Origin: Rossellomorea vietnamensis
GTDB lineage: Bacteria > Bacillota > Bacilli > Bacillales > Bacillaceae_B
Assembly (NCBI RefSeq): GCF_008180415.1
Contig: NZ_VTEI01000017.1
Span: forward strand, 1-64,000
Reading direction: 5' to 3'
DNA length: 64,000 bases
The position numbers and the translations under genes were made by a program. The notes beneath the pieces are model-generated. The model made no database searches. It had not been told where the DNA came from and saw only the letters and a list, made by a program, of their open reading frames with translations. How positions within the stretch are numbered: the stretch's first letter is position 1; every line of letters begins with the position of its first letter. Shown here one piece after another: positions 50,433-59,406 of the stretch.

Positions 50433-50575
50433 AAAACGCTGCCTAATACTCGCTCTAAGAATTTTATTCTTTCTTATCTTACTAGAAAAACTCTTTGACT
50501 CAGCCAAACGTCCCTTAGAAAAGCTTCTTTTAAGGTTTTTCTAACCAAGCTTTTTTGCGAACTAGTCTAGTCTTA

Positions 50576-50620
50576 CTATAAAAAATCCGCTTCCATATTG
50601 GAGGCGGATTTTTTATAGTG
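50576..50620. terminator. Bidirectional hairpin
   Basis: TATAAAAAATCCGC and GCGGATTTTTTATA flank an inner CTTCCATATTGGAG hairpin. Confidence 0.75.
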
Positions 50621-50637
50621 TAATATTACAACTCCAA

Positions 50638-50672
50638 AGAAATACCGTGCCGGTAAAGGCACGGTATTGTTA
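50638..50672 (-). terminator. Terminator overlapping the end of the CAP gene
   Basis: AATACCGTGCC and GGCACGGTATT form a clean stem just past the 3' end of the reverse-strand gene. Confidence 0.75.
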
Positions 50673-51812
50673 ATTACTAAAAAAGTTCTCTGTATAGTAC
50701 GGCTGTGATTCCTCGTTAAAGGCGACTCCAACACCGAGGTATTCATAATCTTCCTTAATGATATTCTTTCTGTGGCCCATTGAATTCATCAAACCTTCAT
50801 GGGCGAAGATAGAACTGAATTGTCCATAGGCCAGATTCTCGCCGGCAACGGTGAAGGTAATATTGTCCTCCTGCATTCTGTCGAATGGCGACTGGCCTTC
50901 CAAGTTAGTATGATTAAAGTAGTTGTTCTCAGCCATATCCAAGCTGTGTGCCCGTGCTGTGACCTTTACCTGGTCATCCCACGATAATAAAGGAAGACCA
51001 TGATTGACGCGTGTAGCATTTGTAAGGTCAAAGAGCTGGTACTCAAAGCCTTCCTTTAATTCAGAACTTCCGTCAGAGTAGATATCTTTCTTGCCTTGTT
51101 CCATTTCTTCGTCAATAACCTGCAGTGCCGTAACGGTTTCACTTTCATGCTTATCATAAAAAACCGTAATATAACTGCTGTCCCGTTGATAAATTTCATA
51201 TTCACCATCATCCTGCAGTTGATAATAGACAAGGCCTTTTCTGATTTTTGAAATAGGTTCTCCAAGGACTTCATGTACTTCATCTTTAGAGCTGTTCAAA
51301 GCGATCCCTGAATCTGAAGCTATTAAATCCTGATTGGTGTATAGGGCGCTTATCTGATTATTTTCATCGAAAGCTGCCATGAGGAAATTATGATAATCCT
51401 GGTGATAGGCATGCCATTCAACTCCATATTCATTGACGGAAGAGCGGTCGGGAGTTCCAATCATTTCCTCAACCGCCTCTCTTGTATCCCCAATTTCAAG
51501 GTTATGAATGGAGAACACCTGATTCTCCGGCTTAGTCAGTTCCGGCTTGCTTACCTCTACCGCTTCTGTATCTTCGTTGGGCTTCTGTACTTCTTCTTTT
51601 ACATCTTGAAGTGATCCTTCTAATCCATAAATGATGGATCCGATCTTGTCATTGATTTTGGTTAAGGCATCCTGCACATCGGGATTTTCTTTAAAAGAAT
51701 CAAATTTAGCAATTGTATCATTCATAAAGGAAGAATCGAGATAATCTTCCCAATAAGGCTTGGTGTTAAAAGCTGCGACTATAATTATAATGAGCAACAG
51801 TAATCTTCTCAT
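50670..51812 (-). CDS. ylbC: Secreted CAP-domain protein (YlbC-like)
   Basis: 380 residues. An N-terminal hydrophobic segment (RRLLLLIIIIVAAF) exports or anchors it. Residues about 100-235 are a CAP-associated N-terminal domain (NLEIGDTREAVEEMIGTPDR and SSKDEVHEVLGEPI repeats). Residues about 250-380 are a CAP/SCP domain: LFDLTNATRVNHGLPLLSWD, AENNYFNHTNLEGQSPFDRM, GENLAYG and NSMGHRKNII, with the conserved His/Glu. B. subtilis YlbC has the same order. Role in the envelope is unknown. SD GGAGC precedes ATG 51812. Confidence 0.87.
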   Translation of the reverse strand: MRRLLLLIIIIVAAFNTKPYWEDYLDSSFMNDTIAKFDSFKENPDVQDALTKINDKIGSIIYGLEGSLQDVKEEVQKPNEDTEAVEVSKPELTKPENQVFSIHNLEIGDTREAVEEMIGTPDRSSVNEYGVEWHAYHQDYHNFLMAAFDENNQISALYTNQDLIASDSGIALNSSKDEVHEVLGEPISKIRKGLVYYQLQDDGEYEIYQRDSSYITVFYDKHESETVTALQVIDEEMEQGKKDIYSDGSSELKEGFEYQLFDLTNATRVNHGLPLLSWDDQVKVTARAHSLDMAENNYFNHTNLEGQSPFDRMQEDNITFTVAGENLAYGQFSSIFAHEGLMNSMGHRKNIIKEDYEYLGVGVAFNEESQPYYTENFFSN

Positions 51813-52089
51813 TGTCCACGCTCCAATCTTATATCCATTTTACCCGAATTCCCCGTTATCAAAAACTCTGAAACATATTAAACAACCTTTTTTATACTGG
51901 AAATTTAATGTTGCTGCACTGTATTTTAAAGCTGAGGCCATCTAACCTCTTCTTAAAAAAGGGGTTTCACTAGGTGCATCACCCATATAAAAAGAATACC
52001 GTTTTATTCTCTGAATGACAGGGTATCATAACAAATAACTAAGAGTTGAAACGTACCGTTTCTGCATCATTACATAGGGGGAAAATATT

Positions 52090-52911
52090 ATGAAAATGTC
52101 TCATGAAGAAAGAATACAGCTCCACGAATTTAATAACCTGACGAAATCATTAAGCTTTAACATGTACGATATATGTTATACGCGCACAAGAGAAGAGCGT
52201 GAAGCTTACATTGAATATATCGATGAACAGTATAATGCAGACCGCCTCACAAAGATTCTGTCCAATGTATCGGATATCATCGGGGCACATGTTCTCAATA
52301 TAGCAAAACAGGATTACGTCCCACAAGGTGCTTCTGTCACCATTCTTGTTTCTGAAGGACCGATTGTGGAAGTGCCGAATGAGCATTTCGACGAGTCACC
52401 AGGGCCGCTTCCTTCAGCTGTTACCATGCAGCTCGATAAAAGCCATATCACTGTCCACACCTATCCGGAGTACCATCCACATGAAGGAATCAGTACATTC
52501 CGTGCTGACATAGATGTATCCACATGCGGGGAGATTTCCCCACTTAAAGCGCTAAATTACCTGATTCATTCGTTCGAGACAGATGTTATGACGATGGATT
52601 ACAGAGTGAGAGGATTCACAAGGGATATCAGCGGACGCAAGTTATTCATTGATCATGATATCAACTCGATTCAAAATTATATTCCTGAAGAAATTAAAGA
52701 GGAATACGACATGATAGATGTAAATGTCTATCCGCAAAATATTTTTCACACCAAATGTAAACTGAAGGAATTCGATTTAAACAATTATCTGTTTGGTTAC
52801 ACCAAAAGCAAGCTGGAAGAACATGAAGTGAAGGAAATTACCGATAAGCTAAAATTAGAAATGGATGAAATCTTTTACGGAAAAAATATGCCAGGCAGCT
52901 TAACCGAATGA
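52090..52911 (+). CDS. speD: S-adenosylmethionine decarboxylase, class 1A type
   Basis: 273 residues, close to E. coli SpeD (264) and unlike the 126-residue B. subtilis class 1B enzyme. The self-processing site is LDKSHITVHTYPEYHP, cleavage before Ser generating the pyruvoyl group; STFRADIDVSTCGEISPLKA holds the catalytic cysteine. It makes decarboxylated SAM for spermidine synthesis, the source of methylthioadenosine that feeds the mtn genes 20 kb away. SD AGGGGG precedes ATG 52090. Confidence 0.9.
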   Translation: MKMSHEERIQLHEFNNLTKSLSFNMYDICYTRTREEREAYIEYIDEQYNADRLTKILSNVSDIIGAHVLNIAKQDYVPQGASVTILVSEGPIVEVPNEHFDESPGPLPSAVTMQLDKSHITVHTYPEYHPHEGISTFRADIDVSTCGEISPLKALNYLIHSFETDVMTMDYRVRGFTRDISGRKLFIDHDINSIQNYIPEEIKEEYDMIDVNVYPQNIFHTKCKLKEFDLNNYLFGYTKSKLEEHEVKEITDKLKLEMDEIFYGKNMPGSLTE

Positions 52912-52917
52912 ACTATC

Positions 52918-52948
52918 TAAGTCCCCGGAAACGGGGGCTTTTTTATTA
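52918..52948 (+). terminator. Terminator after speD
   Basis: AGTCCCCGGAAACGGGGGCT and TTTTTTA. Confidence 0.88.
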
Positions 52949-52952
52949 ATAA

Positions 52953-53115
52953 AGGCTCTTTTCGTAAACTTTGTTGCTATTTCTAAAAAAACTAATCATA
53001 ATTCATCTTAATAACCATGTGATCATGAAAAGAAAAGAGCTGCTTTCCCCCGATTAGAGAGAAATCCCTTAGTATCCGGGGATATCCGAAAGCAACAATC
53101 TATGCGAAAACAGCA
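52953..53115 (+). repeat. MITE-like repeat, copy 6
   Basis: GGCTCTTTTCGTAAACTTTG at the left, AAAAGAAAAGAGCTGC, CCGGGGATATCCGAAAGC and AACAATCTATGCGAAAACAG at the right. Confidence 0.85.
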
Positions 53116-53163
53116 TTAATAAAATAGTGTAGTCCCCTTCAAAAACGAAGGGGACATAAACTT

Positions 53164-53358
53164 TTACTGATTCTGTCCTTCAGCTAACGTCTGCTGGGCA
53201 AGAGCGACCAGTCTCTTAGTCATCTCTCCTCCAACAGATCCGTTGGCACGTGCGGTCGTATCTGCTCCAAGTGTTACTCCAAACTCATTGGCGATTTCTT
53301 CTTTCATCTGGTTCAATACTCTTTCTGATCCAGGAACCACAAGTTTGTTTCTTGCCAT
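53164..53358 (-). CDS. Alpha/beta-type small acid-soluble spore protein
   Basis: 64 residues: KLVVPGSERVLNQMKEEIAN, EFGVTLGADTTARANGSVGG (the GPR protease site region is EFGV) and EMTKRLVALAQQTL. These proteins coat and protect spore DNA and are degraded at germination. ATG 53358 is chosen (SD GGAGTGA); the frame extends upstream without SD. Expression would be forespore-specific (sigma-G). Confidence 0.95.
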   Translation of the reverse strand: MARNKLVVPGSERVLNQMKEEIANEFGVTLGADTTARANGSVGGEMTKRLVALAQQTLAEGQNQ

Positions 53359-53676
53359 GGTAGATTCACTCCCGATGAAGGATTGAGCAAGAATCTGCTC
53401 TATCTTAATGTAACCTCTCAGAAGGCTTTCCATTAGGGTTTCCAAAAAAATACGCCAGCCAATTATTTCTATGTGTCAGGCGACTGATAGAAAAAGTCCA
53501 TTCCCTGATCTTTCACAATATACACTCAATTTGGTAAAATAATAAATAACTTATTATAGGATGTGCTCCTATCGTCATTCATTTCAATTGGAAAAGATGA
53601 ATAGAGGCAGAAGTAGTGAACGCTGCTTTAATAACCGATAGAGCGTTATATTTAAAAGGACAGGGAGGTTCTATAT

Positions 53677-54345
53677 TTGTATAGAAAAAAGCTGTATGTT
53701 TTCAAAAGAGACCAGCCTCTTGAAGCTGTCATTAGAACGTATAAACATTCGGACTTCCAAGGTCTGATAAGGATTCAGCAGGAGAGCTTTCCGCCGCCAT
53801 TCCCATCAGACTTATGGTGGAGTGAGGAACAACTATCAAACCATTTAGCGTTATTTCCCGAAGGAGCTCTGTGCATAGAGGTGGAAGGAGAGATTGCAGG
53901 TTCAATTACAGGCATGATCACTAATTTTGACCCACAGGATATAAAGCATTCTTGGTCTGAAGTGACCAGTGACGGTTATATTCATACGCATAATCCTAAT
54001 GGTAATGCTCTCTACATAGTAGACATCGGTGTCTCTCCCGCATTCAGAGGGCTTGGTTTAGGCAAGGCCCTGATGCAGTCTATGTATGAAGTGGTTGTAC
54101 AGCTTCGATTGGAGCGTCTCCTGGGCGGGGGAAGAATGCCAGGATACGGGGAAAGAGCAGCTGTAATGTCCGCTTCTCAATATCTCGAAGCAGTTATCAA
54201 AGGTGAACTTCATGACAAAGTCATTTCCTTTTTGCTTCGATGTGGACGTCTGCCTGTCGGTATCATACCGGATTATCTTGAAGACGAAGAATCAGGAAAC
54301 CATGCTGCACTGATGGAGTGGAGAAATCCTTTTTTTAGCGTATGA
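53677..54345 (+). CDS. GNAT-family acetyltransferase
   Basis: 222 residues: IRTYKHSDFQGLIRIQQESF and VDIGVSPAFRGLGLGKALMQ (acetyl-CoA loop RGLGLGKA). The C-terminal part, GGGRMPGYGERAAVMSASQY, resembles a Bacillus group of long GNAT proteins. The start is TTG 53677 with SD AGGGAGG. Substrate unknown. Confidence 0.8.
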   Translation: MYRKKLYVFKRDQPLEAVIRTYKHSDFQGLIRIQQESFPPPFPSDLWWSEEQLSNHLALFPEGALCIEVEGEIAGSITGMITNFDPQDIKHSWSEVTSDGYIHTHNPNGNALYIVDIGVSPAFRGLGLGKALMQSMYEVVVQLRLERLLGGGRMPGYGERAAVMSASQYLEAVIKGELHDKVISFLLRCGRLPVGIIPDYLEDEESGNHAALMEWRNPFFSV

Positions 54346-54346
54346 A

Positions 54347-54386
54347 GGAAAAAACCTCATGTTTACTGTGAGGTTTTTTCTTTTTT
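54347..54386 (+). terminator. Terminator after the GNAT gene
   Basis: AAAAAACCTCA and TGAGGTTTTTTC. Confidence 0.88.
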
Positions 54387-54980
54387 AAACTAAACTTTTT
54401 TAAGTTGTATTACTAGAGAGTAATGGTTTTCCGTTCCAATCCTTCTTCGCAAAAGCGGGTGGTGGATAAAATAGTATTTAAAGCTCTTTTCCTGATCTTT
54501 TTGAAAAAGAAAGCCTAAAAAGCTAGTGGTTAACTGAATTAAGCCGGTATGCAATATAGAAAAGAGCTGTTCCCTTTTTTGATAAAAAACTTATTATCCC
54601 TTGGATATCTGTAAGCATCCATCTCTACGAATACAACCATCAAAAAAGATTTAGGATTAAGAACAGTCTCCTCTTTAAAAAGATCCGCACTGTGTATTTA
54701 TGTTTCGTTCTCTTTATATTAACTATTAAAGATGCTTATTTTTAAAGCATCAAAATTCAATGAATCATTTTATTAGTTTTCCCAAAAAATATATCGGGGA
54801 ATATAGATTGATCAACTTTATGAAAAATCGCTATCAAAAATCCACTTTGTTTTAAATGCTTCTAAGACAATATCCGACATATATCGATAAATGCAATTGT
54901 ATTATGAGGAATTACGTGCTATCATTCACTATATGCCTGTTATCAGACTGCTAGCAGATTGATAACAAGTGCTAGAAAGC
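54387..54980. other. Gene-free stretch with a decayed MITE-like copy
   Basis: A degenerate member of the MITE-like family lies at about 54490-54645 (GAAAAGAGCTGTTCCC, CCCTTGGATATCTGTAAGC). A small hairpin GATGCTTATTTTTAAAGCATC is at 54731-54751. The rest is AT-rich with no gene. Confidence 0.5.
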
Positions 54981-55004
54981 TGTCATGAAGGGAAGTTTAG
55001 TACT

Positions 55005-55202
55005 GTGAGTGATTCAAACAGAATTCAGTTGAATGTCCGCATAAGCAAAGATACAGCCGATATGCTTGATGAAATTGTTGACTATTATCAAAAAAACACG
55101 AAGCTTGGAAGAGTATATAAAGGCGATGTGCTAACCGATATCATCGAAAAATCTCACGGCTTGATGGAAAAGCAGAAAGCTATTCAAAATAGAAAATACT
55201 AA
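55005..55202 (+). CDS. Small ribbon-helix-helix-like protein
   Basis: 65 residues from GTG 55005 (SD GAAGGGAAG). NRIQLNVRISKDTADMLDEI begins with an alternating beta-strand pattern followed by helices, as in Arc/CopG-type DNA-binding proteins. It lies 57 bp before the DEAD-box helicase gene, perhaps in one operon. Assignment is tentative. Confidence 0.6.
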   Translation: MSDSNRIQLNVRISKDTADMLDEIVDYYQKNTKLGRVYKGDVLTDIIEKSHGLMEKQKAIQNRKY

Positions 55203-55259
55203 AGTTCAAAAACTTAAAGCAGCATATTTCCTTTTAAAGGTGAAAGTAGGGATTCCATT

Positions 55260-56753
55260 TTGAAAGACTTTAAATCATTAGGAATTTCTGAAGAGATTAC
55301 TTCAAGACTTCAGAAAAATAATGTTACAACTCCAACTCCCATCCAGGAAAAAGCAATACCTTCTGTTATGGGGCATAAGGACGTAATTGCACAAGCACAA
55401 ACGGGAACAGGTAAAACACTTGCTTTTATCTTGCCGGTCATCGAAAGGTTTGATTTTGACAAACAAAGCATCCAGGCATTGATTGTGACGCCGACCAGAG
55501 AACTTGCCCTTCAAATAACGGAAGAAGTTCGAAAGCTGATCCGCCATATAGATGGAATCAGTGTTCTCCCTGTGTATGGCGGCCAAGACGTGGATAAGCA
55601 GCTTAGTAAACTAAAAAGAAATGTGGGAATTGTTGTTGGAACTCCCGGAAGAATCTTAGATCATATAGGGAGAGGAACCATTGATTTATCACAAATTGAT
55701 ACACTTGTATTGGATGAAGCAGATCAAATGCTTCACATAGGTTTCTTGAAAGAAGTCGAGATGATTATTAAGGAAACTCCCGCGACCAGGCAGACTCTTT
55801 TATTTTCCGCGACCATCCCGGATGAAATCAAGGTTCTCTCAAAAAAACATATGAAAAATCCACAGTATATTTCTGCGGAAAGAACTCAAGGACCAGCCAA
55901 GAGTGTGAAACAATTGGCGGTTTTCGTGAACGACAGAGAGAAACAATCCACTCTTATCGATATGATAAAAGAAAAACAACCCTATCTTGCGGTGATTTTC
56001 TGCAGAACAAAACGAAGAGTATCTAAATTATATGGAGAACTTGTTTCGTTCGGATTCAGCTGTGATGAATTGCACGGTGATTTATCTCAGGCCAAACGTG
56101 AGAAGGTAATGAAAAAGTTCCGTGAAGCCGAGTTTCAATTATTGATCGCGACTGATGTGGCGGCTCGAGGCCTGGATGTTGAGGGCGTCACACATGTCTT
56201 CAATTACGATATTCCTGAAGATGCAGACAGCTATGTACACAGAATCGGAAGGACAGGGAGAGCAGGTGAAACAGGCCTTGCCGTTACATTCTATTCTCCT
56301 GCCCAAAAGGACGATCTTACTCAAATTGAGAAGGACTTGAACATCAAGCTCCCTAAGCAGACAATCGGGAATGTAACCGAAAGGGATTCGAAGCCAAAAC
56401 AAAAATCGGCTAAGAATCCAAGTACCGACAGAGCAAGAAACCCTAAAGAGAAACAAACAGGGGGCAGCCGGAACAACTCTGAGGATCGTTCACGCTCAAG
56501 AAACAGCAGGGGCACTAAGCCCGCAGCCTCCGATAAACCCAGGAGCAGTAAAACTTCCAAATCAGCTTCTTCCAAAGGTAGAAGACAATCAAATGTATTG
56601 GAATCCAAAGAAGTTTCACGAGGCTCTCTCCATAAGTTTGCTGATAAAAGCAGCAAAGGCGGAAAGACCCGCAGCAGTGGTACTTCAAGGGGAAAAACAG
56701 CCGGCCGACCAGCCAGAGGTTCTTCAACAGGCAGGAATCAAAGGAAAAAATAA
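55260..56753 (+). CDS. DEAD-box RNA helicase with long basic Ser/Arg-rich tail
   Basis: 497 residues. Helicase core 1-370: Q motif TPTPIQEKAI, motif I AQTGTGKT, Ia PTRELALQ, II VLDEADQML, III SATIP, IV IFCRTKRRV, V TDVAARGLDVEGV and VI HRIGRTGRAG. The last ~125 residues are low complexity (SKGRRQSN, SSTGRNQRKK), an RNA-binding tail. It is distinct from CshA/CshB/DbpA in its start and probably a fourth DEAD-box protein. TTG 55260 is the start, SD AAGGTGAAAG region. Confidence 0.87.
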   Translation: MKDFKSLGISEEITSRLQKNNVTTPTPIQEKAIPSVMGHKDVIAQAQTGTGKTLAFILPVIERFDFDKQSIQALIVTPTRELALQITEEVRKLIRHIDGISVLPVYGGQDVDKQLSKLKRNVGIVVGTPGRILDHIGRGTIDLSQIDTLVLDEADQMLHIGFLKEVEMIIKETPATRQTLLFSATIPDEIKVLSKKHMKNPQYISAERTQGPAKSVKQLAVFVNDREKQSTLIDMIKEKQPYLAVIFCRTKRRVSKLYGELVSFGFSCDELHGDLSQAKREKVMKKFREAEFQLLIATDVAARGLDVEGVTHVFNYDIPEDADSYVHRIGRTGRAGETGLAVTFYSPAQKDDLTQIEKDLNIKLPKQTIGNVTERDSKPKQKSAKNPSTDRARNPKEKQTGGSRNNSEDRSRSRNSRGTKPAASDKPRSSKTSKSASSKGRRQSNVLESKEVSRGSLHKFADKSSKGGKTRSSGTSRGKTAGRPARGSSTGRNQRKK

Positions 56754-56771
56754 TAAATGCTTTCCTTTGAT

Positions 56772-56842
56772 TCACTGAAGGTTATTTGACCCCGAGGGGC
56801 TAGGCGCTCTGGGTCAAAAGCATAAGCGCCTTGATCAGCCAC
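56772..56842 (+). repeat. Fragment of the 125-bp repeat
   Basis: GGTTATTTGACCCCGAGGGG then CTAGGCGCT, followed by CATAAGCGCCTTGATCAGCC: the 3' end of one unit joined to the 5' start of another, a tandem-array remnant. Confidence 0.75.
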
Positions 56843-56892
56843 ATGCTAAGAGTTATCCACAAAGAGATATCTTATAATTTCCTTTGTAATTA

Positions 56893-56933
56893 AAAAAAAG
56901 CGTACAAATCCTGAAGGATTGTACGCTTTTTCG
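56893..56933 (+). terminator. Terminator after the DEAD-box helicase
   Basis: AAAAAGCGTACAATCC-like arms: AAAGCGTACAAATCC and GGATTGTACGCTTTTT. Confidence 0.88.
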
Positions 56934-57026
56934 CTTTAACGCACTATAGTTAATTCTCACAACGTGAAGCCGCCTCTGTTTTCTGTTAGAATAGGACTCT
57001 AGTAAATCAACGGGAGAGAAGCAATT

Positions 57027-57794
57027 ATGAAATTAGTATCTTGGAATGTTAATGGGATAAGGGCTTGTGTTAAAAAGGGATTTTTAGACTTTTTCCATGA
57101 GACAGATGCCGATATTTTTTGTATACAAGAATCCAAGCTCCAGGAAGGACAAATTTCTCTGGAGTTGGACAACTACCATCAATACTGGAATTACGCTGAA
57201 CGAAAAGGGTATTCCGGAACAGCGGTCTTTACGAAAGAAAAGCCGCTTTCCGTCTCTTATGGAATAGGCGAAGAGGAGAGTGAACCGGAAGGACGGTCTA
57301 TCACCTTGGAATTTGAGAACTTTTTTCTGCTGAATGTTTATACTCCTAATTCAAAAAGGGACCTAACGAGACTGGCAGACAGACTGAATTGGGAAGAACG
57401 GGTCAGAGCCTATATTAAAGTATTAGATGCTGTCAAACCTGTAATCTATTGCGGGGATTTGAATGTAGCGCATAATGAAATCGATCTTCGGAATCCTAAA
57501 TCCAATGATGGCAATTCAGGATTCACCCTGCAAGAGCGGGAGAAAATGACGCTTTTGCTTGAAGAAGGCTTTGTCGACAGCTTCCGTCATATATACCCTG
57601 AGAGAGACCAGGCATATACATGGTGGTCCTACATGAGCAAGGTACGAGAGAGGAATATAGGATGGCGGATCGATTATTTTATCGTTTCGGACAGACTTAA
57701 GCACACTTTGACGGATGCAGGGATGAATACGGATACTCTCGGAAGTGATCATTGTCCTGTTTACCTTGAGCTTGAAATAGAAAAGGGAATTTAG
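57027..57794 (+). CDS. exoA: Exodeoxyribonuclease III / AP endonuclease
   Basis: 255 residues of the EEP fold, close to B. subtilis ExoA (252). KLVSWNVNGIRACVKKGF, FCIQESKLQ (metal Glu), YCGDLNVAHNEIDL (Asp/Asn) and LGSDHCPVYLEL (catalytic His) are intact. It incises DNA at abasic sites, partner to the glycosylases in this window. SD GGGAG precedes ATG 57027. Confidence 0.93.
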   Translation: MKLVSWNVNGIRACVKKGFLDFFHETDADIFCIQESKLQEGQISLELDNYHQYWNYAERKGYSGTAVFTKEKPLSVSYGIGEEESEPEGRSITLEFENFFLLNVYTPNSKRDLTRLADRLNWEERVRAYIKVLDAVKPVIYCGDLNVAHNEIDLRNPKSNDGNSGFTLQEREKMTLLLEEGFVDSFRHIYPERDQAYTWWSYMSKVRERNIGWRIDYFIVSDRLKHTLTDAGMNTDTLGSDHCPVYLELEIEKGI

Positions 57795-57832
57795 CACTCC
57801 TCACCCATAACGATTTGTATTATATTGCTCAA

Positions 57833-57960
57833 AGGCTCTTTTCGTATAGTTTGTTGCTATTTTATATGATCTTCGTAAGAAAGGCCCCTTGACAGGAAAT
57901 ATCCTGGAAGAATGAGCTGATTCACATATAGAGAGAAAAATTAGTATAAGGCGGGGTGCT
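57833..57960 (+). repeat. Diverged MITE-like repeat
   Basis: Left end GGCTCTTTTCGTATAGTTTG and TTGCTATTTTATA; the inner part is recognisable by GAGAGAAAAATTAGTATAAG; the right end is missing here. Confidence 0.6.
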
Positions 57961-58061
57961 CATGGCATTTTTCAAAAATAATAATAAATGCCAAAACTCT
58001 CTATTTAACTAAATGATTGATGCTTTAGAATGCTACCTTCACGCCCTTTACGTAGAGGATC

Positions 58062-58425
58062 TTCGCTGCAGGCGTACGATCTCCTGCGGGACTAGCGGTC
58101 GTCTAGTTCCAGCGCCTAGCCCCTCGGGGTCATATAACCCGGAGAGAATAAAAGGAAAAACAGCCTTTTTTTCTCTTGAGAACATTTGCCTGTCGGGACT
58201 GACCAAGGCGCTTCCACTTTTGATGACAGGTGACACCCCCAATCTAGTTCCAGCGCCCAGCCCCTCGGGGTCATATAACCCGGAGAGAATAAAAGGAAAA
58301 ACAGCCTTTTTTTCTCTTGAGAACATTTGCCTGTCGGGACTGATCAGGGCGCTTCCACTTTTTATACAGGCGAAGCCGAGGAGGCTCACCGCCCGCCCCG
58401 CGGAGTCGTCCGCCTGGAGCGGAGA
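58062..58425. repeat. GC-rich palindromic repeat interrupted by two 125-bp repeat copies
   Basis: Left part GGCGTACGATCTCCTGCGGG (from about 58071) and right part GGCGAAGCCGAGGAGGCTCA to CGCCTGGAGCGG (58369-58425) are the two halves of the palindrome seen intact at 22.6 kb. Between them lie reverse-oriented 125-bp copies at about 58105-58221 and 58243-58362, separated by GACAGGTGACACCCC, a piece of the palindrome's own centre. A MITE-like right end (CACAATCTTTGCGAAAACAG) follows at 58446-58466. Confidence 0.82.
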
Positions 58426-58538
58426 TCTATTACTTCTCAAAGCCACAATCTTTGCGAAAACAGCCTTCTCAAAAAGGCTTGCAGATCATCTCCTAGATGA
58501 GAATTATCTCCAAGCCGCTGTGACCTGTTACCAGCTGT

Positions 58539-58958
58539 TCATTTTTCATTTGGATAATCACAATACTCGATAATGGTGCCTTCGGTATCTGCGGGGTTAA
58601 GATAGATGAGCCTTCTTCCATGTTTATTGGTTCGCAAAGTGTCCTCCAGTGTACGGATACCTTGTTCCTCCAGTTCTGCAAGAGCTACATCCAAATTATC
58701 GACCCTGTAGGCAACATGATGAACTCCCTTACCTTTTTGCCTGATGAACCGGGCAATGGGGGAGGTAGTGTTATTAGTCGGGGAAAGGAGTTCGAATCGG
58801 TCCTTCCCAAGTTCAATGACGGCTATTTCACTTTCCACTCCTGCCGCTTCACTCCGATATCGATCGAGTAAAACTCCTCCAAGCACCTCTGTATATATAT
58901 GTATGCCATTATCTAAATCTCTGATGGCAATGCCAATATGATCCAGTTTCTTTTCCAT
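58539..58958 (-). CDS. mce: Methylmalonyl-CoA epimerase
   Basis: 139 residues, two VOC half-domains: LDHIGIAIRDLDNGIHIYTE, FELLSPTNNTTSPIARFI and GVHHVAYRVDNLDVALAELE, TIIEYCDYP. Metal ligands are His, His and Glu in the usual places (DHIG, VHHVAY, IIEY). It interconverts R and S methylmalonyl-CoA; the mutase is not in the window. ATG 58958 is chosen (SD AAGGAGTG); an upstream GTG sits on the SD itself. Confidence 0.87.
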   Translation of the reverse strand: MEKKLDHIGIAIRDLDNGIHIYTEVLGGVLLDRYRSEAAGVESEIAVIELGKDRFELLSPTNNTTSPIARFIRQKGKGVHHVAYRVDNLDVALAELEEQGIRTLEDTLRTNKHGRRLIYLNPADTEGTIIEYCDYPNEK

Positions 58959-59045
58959 GATGGCTTTCACTCCTTTGCCTCATTCTACATCACCTTATAT
59001 ATATCTCACAAAAAAGAGACCCTCAGAAAGCAGTCTCAGTAAATT

Positions 59046-59246
59046 TTAGTAAGAGCTTTTTTGAAACAATTTCTTTACAGCAAGATAAATAATCACCAAT
59101 GAGAACACCACAATGACAATTACTGCCAAGCCTGCCAATGGAGCACCTAGAGGACCCAAAAACCCTGCAGCAGTAACACCTGTTACAAATAACAGAGCAA
59201 ACCCTGCTCCAATCGCCGCTAGAAATAACAGCAAGTAATAATACAT
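59046..59246 (-). CDS. Small membrane protein, two helices
   Basis: 66 residues starting MYYYLLLFLAAIGAGFALLF with a second helix AVIVIVVFSLVIIYLAVKKL. SD AAAGGAGGGG strongly supports ATG 59246 over the longer frame. No family recognised. Confidence 0.7.
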   Translation of the reverse strand: MYYYLLLFLAAIGAGFALLFVTGVTAAGFLGPLGAPLAGLAVIVIVVFSLVIIYLAVKKLFQKSSY

Positions 59247-59406
59247 ATTTTTCCCCTCCTTTGATACAGCATATGTTCTAACAGAAGGGCTTGATTGGTC
59301 ATTCATCCAGTGTTTAATTCTCCATTTATGCAGCTCTCTATTAGGAATGGTTCAGATGGACAAGCATATAGTGTAAGTATAATCCACGGCGGGAAGGGAT
59401 AAATCG

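Noticed and set aside
58013..58573. 186-residue forward frame at 58 kb
   Set aside because: It runs through two 125-bp repeats and a palindrome; the apparent protein repeat is translation of non-coding repeats.
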